DNA from: Mycobacterium sp. Root265
Lineage (GTDB): Bacteria; Actinomycetota; Actinomycetes; Mycobacteriales; Mycobacteriaceae
Assembly (NCBI RefSeq): GCF_001428895.1
Contig: NZ_LMJA01000033.1
Span: 1 to 64,000 of the forward strand
DNA length: 64,000 nt
Direction of reading: 5' to 3'
Shown here: one piece after another, positions 46,635-57,121 of the stretch
Position numbering within the stretch: position 1 is the first letter of the stretch
Layout: each line of letters begins with the position of its first letter
Translations under genes and position numbers: made by a program
The notes under the pieces: model-generated
What the model saw: the letters and a program-made list of their open reading frames with translations, nothing else
Databases searched by the model: none
What the model was told of the DNA's origin: nothing

Positions 46635-47729
46635 TCAGCTATGAAACGGGTGCACCGCGTACTGGATCACCCGGTAGGGCGTGCCACCGCGGGGCGTGGT
46701 GTTCCACTGGCTGACGAATACCCGCAGGTCGTCCAGCGTCGAGGCCGGTGAGATGTAGCCGCCGTACGGCTGGGCCAGCCGGTTGTCCTGCGGTGCCGGC
46801 AGGTCCTCGGGCCGATCCGGCCATGACGACCCGACCACGACCGTCGTCACCGGCGCGGCACCGAGCTGGGTCGGGTCGGAAGCGACCCGGACCTCCATGT
46901 TGCCGGTGCCGGCGTTGAAGTAGGACAGCACCGTCTTGCCGTCGATCTGGCGCACGCTCATCTCGCCCACCCGGTCCGGCCACAGCGGGGTCGGCTCCGC
47001 GCCCCATCCCTGCACCGACGACCAACCTTGCCAGGCGGCCCGGTCGGTGAAATCCTGCGGTGCAACGCGATACAGCGTCGCCGGCGCGCTGCGGTCGAAG
47101 TTGTCGGCCACGATGTACACCCAGCCACGCTCGGATTCCGGTGTGGGAATGGGGTCGTAGTAGCCGCTGATCTGGGACTGCCCGCCTCCCGCGAAGTCGG
47201 CCGGGCGCTCGGATCCCGCGACCGTCGGCCAGTTGTCCTTCGCGGCATCGGCTTTCACCAGACGCGAGGTCGCCGGGCGGAGATTCTGCGTCGTGGTGAC
47301 CAGCATGTAGTTCTCGCGGTTGATCGACACGATCCCGGCGGGAAGCTGCGATGCACCCACGGGCGTCGGGTCGGCCAGCAGCCGTGTCGAGGTGCCGGTC
47401 ACGCCGGTGATGCGGATACCCGCTGGGGCGTCGATCGAGTCGGGGTCCACGTGCAGCGCGATCGGCGAGTACCAGCCACCGAAGCCGACTCCCTGCCCCG
47501 CGAAACTGTCACCGCAGACCTGCAACAGCCGGGTCGGGAACTCCATGAACTCGCACAGGTCCGTGGCACCGATACCGTAATCGCCGGTGGCAGTGCCCGT
47601 TCCGGCTACCGGACCGAGCATGACGACCTGGCCGGGGTGCAGGAACATATCCGCGTGCGCGGGTGCCGAAAGGACCAATGCCGATACCACGGCCCCCGAA
47701 ACTGCGTTCCGGAAGGTGGTTACTCGCAC
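46635..47729 (-). CDS. exported DUF4185 protein (Rv3707c-like)
   Basis: A 364-residue secreted beta-propeller-like protein. After a signal peptide (AVSGAVVSALVLSAPAHA) comes a DUF4185 domain: GDYGIGATDLCEF, CGDSFAGQGVG, WYSPIALHVDP, GYYDPIPTPES and SQWNTTPRGGTPYRV. DUF4185 resembles glycoside-hydrolase propellers and is linked in recent work to arabinan/galactan breakdown in mycobacteria; that is family knowledge and not shown here. GTG at 47729 chosen because AGAAGGAAAA precedes it. Confidence 0.82.
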   Translation of the reverse strand: MRVTTFRNAVSGAVVSALVLSAPAHADMFLHPGQVVMLGPVAGTGTATGDYGIGATDLCEFMEFPTRLLQVCGDSFAGQGVGFGGWYSPIALHVDPDSIDAPAGIRITGVTGTSTRLLADPTPVGASQLPAGIVSINRENYMLVTTTQNLRPATSRLVKADAAKDNWPTVAGSERPADFAGGGQSQISGYYDPIPTPESERGWVYIVADNFDRSAPATLYRVAPQDFTDRAAWQGWSSVQGWGAEPTPLWPDRVGEMSVRQIDGKTVLSYFNAGTGNMEVRVASDPTQLGAAPVTTVVVGSSWPDRPEDLPAPQDNRLAQPYGGYISPASTLDDLRVFVSQWNTTPRGGTPYRVIQYAVHPFHS

Positions 47730-47760
47730 TTTTCCTTCTGGAATACAGTTTCGGCGTCGG

Positions 47761-50060
<2,300 letters not shown>

Positions 50061-50144
50061 TGTGAACCTCTCAACCAGCCGGGGATGTCCTGACAAGGAT
50101 AAGGGGTCGGGATATCCGTTTTCCGCCCCACCGTGGGCGAACGC

Positions 50145-51416
50145 TCAGACGGTCCACCAGTTCGTGCCGTCGGAGATGACGTCGACAGCGGCCCGCGGTC
50201 CGAGCCGGACATACTGTTCGCCGTCCACCCGTTGCCCGCGCGACGCGATCAGTCGGGTGCCGGTCATCGCCAGGTTCTTCACCGTGTAGCGGTTGGTGTT
50301 GCCCGCCGCGTCGGGAAGCGTGGCCTCGGCGCCGTCGTCCAGCAGAAAGATCTGGTCGGTCCCGAGCGCGGCGCCGACAGAAACATCGGAATCAGCGCGC
50401 ACGACCATTCTCGTCGGCAGATTCGCGGAGGTATTGCCCGAAATTCCGACATTGCGGCCGGCGGCCCGCACCGCGGCCACGCTGTACCCGTTGTTGTCCC
50501 ATTGGTTGCCGGAGATCGCGAGATCATCGACGTACTCGGCGTCCACCGCGTAACTCCAGCCCGCATCGGCGTCGGTATTGGCGATGAAGTTGCCGGTGAT
50601 GCTGAAGCCCTTCGTCCGGTGCTCGGCATCCAGGGAGTAGATACCGATGGCCGGATAGGTGCCGGGCGCTTCCTTGCCGCCGTTGGTGATGTTGTTGCCG
50701 ACGATCTGGACCTGCTCGGCGTCGGTGTCCATCCAGGCAGGCATGGTGAACACGATCGCTTCTTGTCGAGCGCCCTCGCAGATGTTGCCGATCACCGTCA
50801 GCTGCTTGTTGCCCCGGAGTTCGATGTTGTGCTGCGGCGCGCCGTTCAGGTGGTTGGCGATGATGCGCAGCGGTCCGCTTTCCACCGACAGGTTCGGGCC
50901 GGTCGACCCGACATTGTTGTTGACGATCCAGGAGTCGTAGAAGCGGTAGGTGGTGTGGATGCCGTAGCCCTCGCGCTGCTCGATGAAGTTGTCGTCGATC
51001 CAATTGAGCAGGCCCTCGGCCGAGGCGTTCAAACGCATGCCGAATCCCGTCCAGCCGTCGACCCAGCAGTGCCGTATGTAGCTCTTGTCCAGGTCGACAT
51101 CGAAGCCGGGAGAACCCAACGAGCCTGCGTCGACGAACAGGTTCTCGATGCGGCTCTCGATCCACCGTCCGCTCACCGGAGCGACACCGGTGGTCACGCG
51201 CAGCCGGGCGGCGCGCTCGCCGTCCCCGAGCAGCCATACCCTGGCGAATCCGTGGGCGCCGTTGCCGATCGTTCCGGACAGTGCATAGTCGCCCGCCGGG
51301 AAGAACACGGTGCCCCCGCCCGCACCGGCGGCGCGCACCGCGGCCAGCACCGCGGGGTGGTCGTCGGTGACGCCGTCGCCCGTGGCGCCGTACGACCGGA
51401 CGTCGATGACCGCCAT
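50145..51416 (-). CDS. parallel beta-helix (pectate-lyase-3-like) protein, no signal peptide
   Basis: A 423-residue right-handed beta-helix. The N-terminal IDVRSYGATGDGVTDDHPAV is the classic entry of Pectate_lyase_3/GH28-like and phage tail-spike proteins; the body has short N-rich rungs (VGNNITNGG, SITGNFIANTD, AISGNQWDNNG) and a separate C-terminal ~80-residue domain ending DGTNWWTV, similar in flavour to phage tail-fibre ends. No signal peptide is visible. It sits alone between ask and amt, where M. tuberculosis has leuA following ask, so it is an insertion. Function unknown. Confidence 0.75.
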   Translation of the reverse strand: MAVIDVRSYGATGDGVTDDHPAVLAAVRAAGAGGGTVFFPAGDYALSGTIGNGAHGFARVWLLGDGERAARLRVTTGVAPVSGRWIESRIENLFVDAGSLGSPGFDVDLDKSYIRHCWVDGWTGFGMRLNASAEGLLNWIDDNFIEQREGYGIHTTYRFYDSWIVNNNVGSTGPNLSVESGPLRIIANHLNGAPQHNIELRGNKQLTVIGNICEGARQEAIVFTMPAWMDTDAEQVQIVGNNITNGGKEAPGTYPAIGIYSLDAEHRTKGFSITGNFIANTDADAGWSYAVDAEYVDDLAISGNQWDNNGYSVAAVRAAGRNVGISGNTSANLPTRMVVRADSDVSVGAALGTDQIFLLDDGAEATLPDAAGNTNRYTVKNLAMTGTRLIASRGQRVDGEQYVRLGPRAAVDVISDGTNWWTV

Positions 51417-51452
51417 CGGTTCACCCTAAATGCGCCCGCGCCCGAAACAGGT

Positions 51453-51468
51453 TTAACGCCACAGCAAC
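51453..51468. promoter_or_regulatory. candidate GlnR box upstream of amt
   Basis: TTAAC-N6-GCAAC fits the actinobacterial GlnR pattern GTNAC-N6-GAAAC with one mismatch in each half, 83 bases before the amt start. Amt genes are standard GlnR targets in mycobacteria. Confidence 0.4.
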
Positions 51469-51485
51469 GCAGGATGACGCGCGCT

Positions 51486-51505
51486 GTAACACAAACATCG
51501 GTTAC
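51486..51505. promoter_or_regulatory. GTAAC-N10-GTTAC inverted repeat upstream of amt
   Basis: Exact 5-bp inverted repeat ten bases apart, 46 bases before the amt start. GTAAC equals a GlnR a-site but the spacing to its partner is not canonical, so the bound protein is uncertain. Confidence 0.35.
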
Positions 51506-51551
51506 TGCCGTTGGTCGGCCCGCTCGGGCCGCGCATCTGTAGGAGATGTTG

Positions 51552-52805
51552 ATGGATACAGGAACCACGGCCTTCATACTCTGTTGCATCATCGGCCTCA
51601 CGCTGATGATTCCCGGGCTGGCGCTCTTCTACGGCGGCATGGTCTCGGTCAAGAGTTCGACCAACATGATGATGATGACGTTCGGAGCGGTCGCGATCGT
51701 CGGACTGCTCTGGGTGCTCTTCGGCTTCTCGATGGTGTTCGGCACCTCGATGGGCGGCTTCGTCGGCGACATCACCGAATTCGCAGGCATGACGGATCTG
51801 CTCGAACCGATGACGACCATCGACGGGCTGCCGATCAGCCTGTTCGCACTGTTCCAGGCCCTGTTCGCGGTGATCACCGTCGCCCTGATCTCCGGCGCGG
51901 TCGCCGACCGGATGAAATTCGGCGCATGGATGGTCTTCGCGGCCGTCTGGGCAGTGCTCGTCTACTTCCCGGTCGCGCACTGGGTGTTCGCCTTCGACGG
52001 CGTTGTCACCGAGAACTCGGTGGGCGGCTGGATCGCCAACACTCTGGGCGCGGTCGACTTCGCCGGTGGCACCGCGGTGCACATCAACGCCGGTGCCGCC
52101 GCCCTCGCGGTGGCCATCGTGCTCGGCAAGTCCGCGATGTTCGGACAGCTGCGCAAGCCGCACAATGTGCCGCTGACGCTGCTGGGCGCGGGCATGCTCT
52201 GGGCCGGTTGGTACGCCTTCAACGGTGGATCGGCACTGGCGGCGGGTAATTCGGCGGCGATCGTCATGGTCACCACCTTCGTGGCGACCTGTGCGGCGGT
52301 GCTGGCCTGGTTGGCCGTCGAGAAGATCAAAACCGGTCACGTCACCGGCGTGGGCGCGGCATCCGGCGCGATCACCGGCCTGGTCGCCATCACCCCGGCC
52401 TGCGGTGCGGTCACGCCGATCGGCGCCATCTTCGTCGGTGGTATCGCCGGCGCCATCTGCGTGTACGCGGTCGGAGTCAAGGACAAGTTCGGTTATGACG
52501 ATTCGCTGGACGTGGTCGGCGTGCACCTCGTCGGCGGTGTCGTCGGCACCCTGCTGATCGGTTTCTTCGCCAGCGAGGGCATGCCCAACGGCGTGAACGG
52601 CCTCCTCTACGGCGGCGGCATCGATCTGCTGTGGCGCCAGGCGGTCGCGGCCGGTGCGGTGATGGCGTACTCGTTCGTCATCGCCTTCGCGATCGCTTTC
52701 GCCATCAAGAAGACGATGGGCATCCGCATCTCCCCGGATGAGGAGGAGAAGGGCATCGACGCCAAGTTCCACCGTGATTCGGCATACGAGCTCGAATTCT
52801 CCTGA
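51552..52805 (+). CDS. amt: Amt-family ammonium (methylammonium) transporter
   Basis: A 417-residue, 11-segment Amt protein: GLALFYGGMVSVKSSTNMMMM at the N-terminus, AGGTAVHINAGAAALAVAI (the pore histidine region) and GVHLVGGVVGTLLIGFFA with the second pore histidine. Imports ammonium and also methylammonium in this family. AGGAG lies six bases before the ATG at 51552; the ATG six bases earlier touches the ribosome site. A terminator follows, so the amine operon downstream has its own promoter, but the two are functionally linked. Confidence 0.95.
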   Translation: MDTGTTAFILCCIIGLTLMIPGLALFYGGMVSVKSSTNMMMMTFGAVAIVGLLWVLFGFSMVFGTSMGGFVGDITEFAGMTDLLEPMTTIDGLPISLFALFQALFAVITVALISGAVADRMKFGAWMVFAAVWAVLVYFPVAHWVFAFDGVVTENSVGGWIANTLGAVDFAGGTAVHINAGAAALAVAIVLGKSAMFGQLRKPHNVPLTLLGAGMLWAGWYAFNGGSALAAGNSAAIVMVTTFVATCAAVLAWLAVEKIKTGHVTGVGAASGAITGLVAITPACGAVTPIGAIFVGGIAGAICVYAVGVKDKFGYDDSLDVVGVHLVGGVVGTLLIGFFASEGMPNGVNGLLYGGGIDLLWRQAVAAGAVMAYSFVIAFAIAFAIKKTMGIRISPDEEEKGIDAKFHRDSAYELEFS

Positions 52806-52818
52806 TCTACCGATGATT

Positions 52819-52848
52819 CCCCGGTGGCCTTGGGTCGCCGGGGTTTCC
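52819..52848 (+). terminator. terminator after amt
   Basis: CCCCGGTG pairs with CGCCGGGG (one G-T pair) around a nine-base loop and is followed by TTTCCTC. Confidence 0.6.
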
Positions 52849-52853
52849 TCGGC

Positions 52854-52881
52854 TTGCGTGAGTTTCATACCGTGATACTCT
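52854..52881 (+). promoter_or_regulatory. likely promoter of the amine-utilisation operon
   Basis: TTGCGT and TACTCT are 16 bases apart, about 30 bases before the first gene of the operon. The A+T-rich stretch that follows (TTTCTTACAAAGAGACG) may hold a regulator site but I see no clean palindrome. Confidence 0.45.
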
Positions 52882-52911
52882 GTTTCTTACAAAGAGACGA
52901 GTCATAACAAG

Positions 52912-54237
52912 ATGACGAAAGTTCTGGTAACCATGACCACCGATCTCGCCACCCTCGCCGAGCAGTCCGGCACCCGGTTCATCCTCGCCCTCTTCGTCGA
53001 CCTACGCGGAAAGCCTTGCGCCAAGCTGGTTCCCGTCGAAGCCGTCGAACAGCTGGCCACCGAAGGCGTCGGTTTCGCCGGCTATGCAGTCGGCGCCATG
53101 GGCCAGGAGCCCAAGGATCCCGACCTGATCGCCGTACCGGACCCGGCCTCGTTCACCCCCATCCCGTTCATCAAAGAGGGTCTGGCGCTGGTGCACTGTG
53201 ACCCGCACGTGGAGGGCAAGCCGTGGCCGTACGCGCCACGGATCATCCTGAAGAATCTCGTGCAGCAGGCTGCCGACGCCGGCTTCGAGCCATGGGTCGG
53301 GGCCGAGGTGGAGTACTTTCTGTTGCGCCGCAACGCCGATGGCGCTCTGGTCACCGCCGATGCAGCCGACACCGCCGCCCAGCCCTGTTATGACGCCCGC
53401 GGCGTCACCCGGATGTATGAGCACCTCACCGCCATCTCGACGGCGATGAATTCGTTGGGCTGGTCCAACTACGCCAATGACCATGAGGACGGCAACGGGC
53501 AGTTCGAGCAGAACTTCCAGTTCGCCGAGGCACTGGTGACCGCCGACCGGGTGATCACGCTGCGCTACCTGCTGTCCATGATCGCCGCCGAACGCGACAT
53601 GGTGGCCACCTTCATGCCCAAGCCGTTCGCCGACCGCACCGGCAGCGGCCTGCACTTCCACCTCTCGCTGACCAGCGCGGGCAATCCGGTGTTCCCCACC
53701 GACACCGATGAGCGCGGCCTGGGGCTGTCCGACACCGCCTATGCCTTCATCGCCGGGATTCTCGATCACGCCTGCGCGTTGCAGTCCGTCATCGCCCCAA
53801 CGGTGAACTCCTACAAGCGAACCGGAGCCACCAGTACGACTTCGGGCGCATCGTGGGCACCCCGCAAACCCAGCTACGGCGGCAACGATCGCACCCACTA
53901 CATCCGGGTTCCCGACAACCAGCGCGTCGAACTGCGCGGCGGGGACGGTTCGGCCAACCCCTATCTGGCCATCGCCGCCGCCTTGGGTGCCGGGCTGGAC
54001 GGCATCAAACGCAGTCTCGACCCCGGTGCCGTCGGCGCCCAGGGCCCCGCGAACCTGCCGCCCACACTGCTGCACGCGATCGACGAGCTGGACGCCGACC
54101 CGGTGATGACCGGAGTGCTCGACGCCGCCGGCGACGGGGTGGCCACGTATTTCGCCGGCATCAAGCGCGAGGAGTTCTTCACCTACCACGGCACCGTCAC
54201 GCCGTGGGAGGTCGACCAGTACCTGACAGCCTTCTAG
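52912..54237 (+). CDS. glutamine-synthetase-family ligase, gamma-glutamylmethylamide-synthetase-like (GlnT/GmaS)
   Basis: A 441-residue ligase of the glutamine synthetase fold. VGAEVEYFLLRR, SNYANDHEDGNGQFEQNF, GSGLHFHLSL, NSYKR and ELRGGDGSANPYLA are the metal, ATP and glutamate sites; DHEDGNGQFEQN is the form found in GlnT/GmaS rather than housekeeping GlnA. Members join glutamate to ammonia or an alkylamine with ATP. With a glutamate-synthase-like complex and a sarcosine-oxidase-like enzyme downstream, methylamine is the likely acceptor. ATG at 52912 or 52933; the second gives MTTDLATLAEQ. First gene of the operon. Confidence 0.88.
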   Translation: MTKVLVTMTTDLATLAEQSGTRFILALFVDLRGKPCAKLVPVEAVEQLATEGVGFAGYAVGAMGQEPKDPDLIAVPDPASFTPIPFIKEGLALVHCDPHVEGKPWPYAPRIILKNLVQQAADAGFEPWVGAEVEYFLLRRNADGALVTADAADTAAQPCYDARGVTRMYEHLTAISTAMNSLGWSNYANDHEDGNGQFEQNFQFAEALVTADRVITLRYLLSMIAAERDMVATFMPKPFADRTGSGLHFHLSLTSAGNPVFPTDTDERGLGLSDTAYAFIAGILDHACALQSVIAPTVNSYKRTGATSTTSGASWAPRKPSYGGNDRTHYIRVPDNQRVELRGGDGSANPYLAIAAALGAGLDGIKRSLDPGAVGAQGPANLPPTLLHAIDELDADPVMTGVLDAAGDGVATYFAGIKREEFFTYHGTVTPWEVDQYLTAF

Positions 54238-54248
54238 AAAGGAACGCT

Positions 54249-55118
54249 ATGTGCGGGATCGTGGGTTTGCACCTGCGCACACCTGAGCTTTATCCCCGGC
54301 TGGGAGAACTGCTCAGCGGCATGCTCGGTGAAATGTCGGACCGGGGTGCTGATTCGGCCGGTGTCGCGGTGTACGGCGACCCGCTGTGGTCGCCGCCGGG
54401 GCGGGGCTGCGTGTCGGTGACCGATGTCGCCGTCGCACCCGACCTCGGACCCGACGTCGAGGTGGTGCAGGTGGATTCGACCTATCTGCTGTCGGCCGGC
54501 AGCTCCTCCGAGGAGCTGCTGGAACGGGTACGGCAGTCCTATCCCGAGGCACTGATCGCCGGCTTCGGCGCCGACCTTGCTGTGCTCAAAGGTGTCGGAC
54601 ATCCACGCGCGTTGACCGACGCGTGGGGCCTGTCCAAGGCCCAAGGTTGGCAGGGCGTCGGGCACACCCGGATGGCCACGGAATCGGCGGTGACACCGTC
54701 GGGCTGCCACCCCTACACCGTCGGGCCGCAACAGTGCCTGGTGCACAACGGATCCTTCGCCAACCATGCCACCATCCGCCGTGACCTGCGCCGTGCGGGT
54801 GTGGTCTTCGACAGTGAGAACGACACCGAGGTGGGTGCGCGGTTCGTCGCGCAGCAGCTGGCCGCCGGCCGTGATGTCGAGACCGCGTTGAAAGAGTTGT
54901 GCGCCACGTTCGACGGTTTCTACACCCTGCTGGTCTCCAATCACGATTCGTTCGCCGTGGTCCGTGACGCCATCGCCTGCAAGCCCGCCGTCATCGCCGA
55001 GACCACCGAATGGGTGGCCATGGCCAGCGAGTACCGCGCGCTCTCCGAGCTGCCCGGCGTCGAATCGGCCAAGATCTGGGAACCCGAGCCGGAGGTGGTG
55101 TACGCATGGACACGCTAG
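54249..55118 (+). CDS. class II glutamine amidotransferase, GlxB/MgsA-like
   Basis: A 289-residue Ntn-hydrolase. Cys2 (MCGIVGLHL) is the nucleophile; MSDRGADSAGVAVYG, GHTRMATES and LVHNGSFANH are the family blocks. In the N-methylglutamate synthase complex this subunit releases the amine from gamma-glutamylmethylamide, as the glutaminase part does in glutamate synthase. GAAAGGAAC precedes the ATG. Its 3' end overlaps the GXGXG gene by 13 bases. Confidence 0.88.
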   Translation: MCGIVGLHLRTPELYPRLGELLSGMLGEMSDRGADSAGVAVYGDPLWSPPGRGCVSVTDVAVAPDLGPDVEVVQVDSTYLLSAGSSSEELLERVRQSYPEALIAGFGADLAVLKGVGHPRALTDAWGLSKAQGWQGVGHTRMATESAVTPSGCHPYTVGPQQCLVHNGSFANHATIRRDLRRAGVVFDSENDTEVGARFVAQQLAAGRDVETALKELCATFDGFYTLLVSNHDSFAVVRDAIACKPAVIAETTEWVAMASEYRALSELPGVESAKIWEPEPEVVYAWTR

Positions 55119-55789
55119 TGCGATACGACTTGCGCACAACGCCGTTGCGCGAGGTGAACACCGCGCTGCACAAGCCCAAAGTCAAGGGCGAGTTCGTCAT
55201 CGACCATCCCGACGGCGCGCACAACGTCGCGGTCGGCGTGAACGCGCCGGTGCATGTCACCGTCAACGGTCATGTCGGCTACTACGCGGCCGGGATGAAC
55301 CAGCAGGCGGAGATCCTCATCAACGGCAACGCCGGCACCGGCGTCGCCGAGAACATGATGAGCGGCAGCGTGCGGGTCAACGGGAACGCCTCGCAGTCCG
55401 CGGGCGCCACCGCCCACGGCGGCCTGTTGGTCATCGAGGGAGACGCGGCCGCGCGCTGCGGGATCTCGATGAAGGGCGTCGACATCGTGGTGGGCGGCGA
55501 CATCGGTCACATGAGCGCCTTCATGGCTCAGGCCGGGCGACTGGTGGTGCGCGGCAACGCTGGTGAGGCACTGGGCGACTCGATCTACGAGGCGCGCATC
55601 TACGTGCGCGGCGCGGTCGCCTCGCTGGGCGCGGACTGCGTCAAGAAGGACATGCGGCCCGAGCATCATGCCGAACTGGCCGAACTTCTTGCCGCGGCGG
55701 GGTTCACCGATGAGACCTCGGAGTACACCCGGTACGGCTCGGCCCGCAACCTCTACCACTTCCACGTCGACAACTCTGCGAGCTACTAG
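55106..55789 (+). CDS. GXGXG-domain subunit, GlxC/MgsB-like
   Basis: A 227-residue protein that is one GXGXG beta-helix, the C-terminal domain of glutamate synthase large subunit on its own. Repeats such as VNGHVGYYAAGMNQ, INGNAGTGVAENMMSG, VNGNASQSAGATAHGG and VRGNAGEALGDS are visible. It is structural, connecting the glutaminase and FMN domains. The overlap with the gene before and the TAG-ATG junction with the gene after indicate coupled translation of the three subunits. Confidence 0.9.
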   Translation: MDTLVRYDLRTTPLREVNTALHKPKVKGEFVIDHPDGAHNVAVGVNAPVHVTVNGHVGYYAAGMNQQAEILINGNAGTGVAENMMSGSVRVNGNASQSAGATAHGGLLVIEGDAAARCGISMKGVDIVVGGDIGHMSAFMAQAGRLVVRGNAGEALGDSIYEARIYVRGAVASLGADCVKKDMRPEHHAELAELLAAAGFTDETSEYTRYGSARNLYHFHVDNSASY

Positions 55790-57121
55790 ATGACTTCCAC
55801 CGACGATCGGGCCCGCCGCGGTCTGCGCGAGTCCGCCACCTTCGACCGGCCCACCATCGCCGCGATCCAGCGTGCCGCCGAGACGGGTATCTATGACATC
55901 CGCGGCTGGGGCGCCAAGCGGCCGCTTCCGCACTTCGACGACCTGCTGTTCCTGGGTGCGTCGATGTCTCGGTACCCGCTGGAGGGTTACCGCGAGCGGT
56001 GCGGCACCGATGTGGTGCTCGGGGATCGGCACGCCAAACATCCTCTGCACCTCGACATCCCAGTCACCATCGCCGGAATGAGCTTCGGCGCGCTGTCCGG
56101 GCCCGCCAAGGAGGCCCTCGGTCGCGGCGCGAGCGAAGCGGGCACCTCGACCACCACCGGCGACGGCGGCATGACCCCCGAGGAACGCGGCCAGAGCAAA
56201 AACCTAGTCTACCAATACCTTCCGTCACGGTACGGGATGAACCCCGATGATCTGCGCAAGGCGGACGCCATCGAGATCGTGCTCGGCCAGGGCGCCAAGC
56301 CCGGCGGCGGCGGAATGCTGCTGGGGCAGAAGATCTCTCCGCGTGTCGCCGGGATGCGCACCCTGCCCGAGGGCATCGATCAGCGCAGCGCCTGCCGCCA
56401 TCCGGACTGGACCGGGCCCGATGACCTCACCATCAAGATCAACGAGTTGCGTGAAATCACCGACTGGGAAAAGCCGATCTATGTCAAGGTCGGCGCCACG
56501 CGCACCTATTACGACGTGAAGCTGGCGGTGCACGCCGGGGCCGACGTCGTGGTGGTCGACGGCATGCAGGGCGGCACCGCCGCCACCCAGGACGTCTTCA
56601 TCGAGCATGTCGGCATCCCCACCCTCGCCGCGGTGCCGCAGGCGGTCCAGGCGCTGCAGGAACTGGATGTGCACCGCAAAGTTCAGTTGATCGTCAGCGG
56701 CGGTATCCGCAACGGTGCCGATGTGGCCAAGGCACTGGCGCTCGGCGCCGACGCCGTCGCGATCGGTACCGCGGCGCTGATCGCCCTCGGCGACAATCAC
56801 CCCCGCTACGCCGCCGAGTACGAAAAGTTGGGCAGCGCAGCCGGTTTCTACGACGACTTCCAGGACGGCCGCGACCCGGCCGGGATCAGCACCCAGGACC
56901 CGGAACTTGCGGCCCGCTTCGACCCGATCGAGGGTGGCCGACGGCTGGCCAACTACCTACGCGTGCTCACCATGGAAGCCCAGACCATCGCCCGAGCCTG
57001 CGGCAAGGCCCACGTCACCCACCTGGAGCCCGAGGACCTGGTCGCGGTCACCATCGAAGCGGCCGCCATGGCCCGGGTGCCGCTGGCCGGTACGAACTGG
57101 ATCCCCGGGGCCGGGTTGTGA
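55790..57121 (+). CDS. FMN-binding glutamate-synthase-like subunit, GlxD/MgsC-like
   Basis: A 443-residue FMN/Fe-S glutamate synthase domain. PVTIAGMSFGALSGPAKEALGRGA, TTTGDGGMTPEER, GQGAKPGGGGMLLG (with KVGATRTYYDVKLAVHAGA further on) and DGMQGGTAATQDVF are typical. Usual Fe-S cysteines are few: the CRHPDW segment has one Cys and CGTD another, as in the short archaeal/MgsC type. With the two preceding subunits it would transfer the released methylamine to 2-oxoglutarate, giving N-methylglutamate. Starts directly at the previous stop and overlaps the next GTG by four bases. Confidence 0.9.
   Translation: MTSTDDRARRGLRESATFDRPTIAAIQRAAETGIYDIRGWGAKRPLPHFDDLLFLGASMSRYPLEGYRERCGTDVVLGDRHAKHPLHLDIPVTIAGMSFGALSGPAKEALGRGASEAGTSTTTGDGGMTPEERGQSKNLVYQYLPSRYGMNPDDLRKADAIEIVLGQGAKPGGGGMLLGQKISPRVAGMRTLPEGIDQRSACRHPDWTGPDDLTIKINELREITDWEKPIYVKVGATRTYYDVKLAVHAGADVVVVDGMQGGTAATQDVFIEHVGIPTLAAVPQAVQALQELDVHRKVQLIVSGGIRNGADVAKALALGADAVAIGTAALIALGDNHPRYAAEYEKLGSAAGFYDDFQDGRDPAGISTQDPELAARFDPIEGGRRLANYLRVLTMEAQTIARACGKAHVTHLEPEDLVAVTIEAAAMARVPLAGTNWIPGAGL

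Noticed and set aside
52860-52911. GlnR box directly before the ligase gene
   Set aside because: I could not fit GTNAC-N6-GAAAC on either strand within this stretch without several mismatches.
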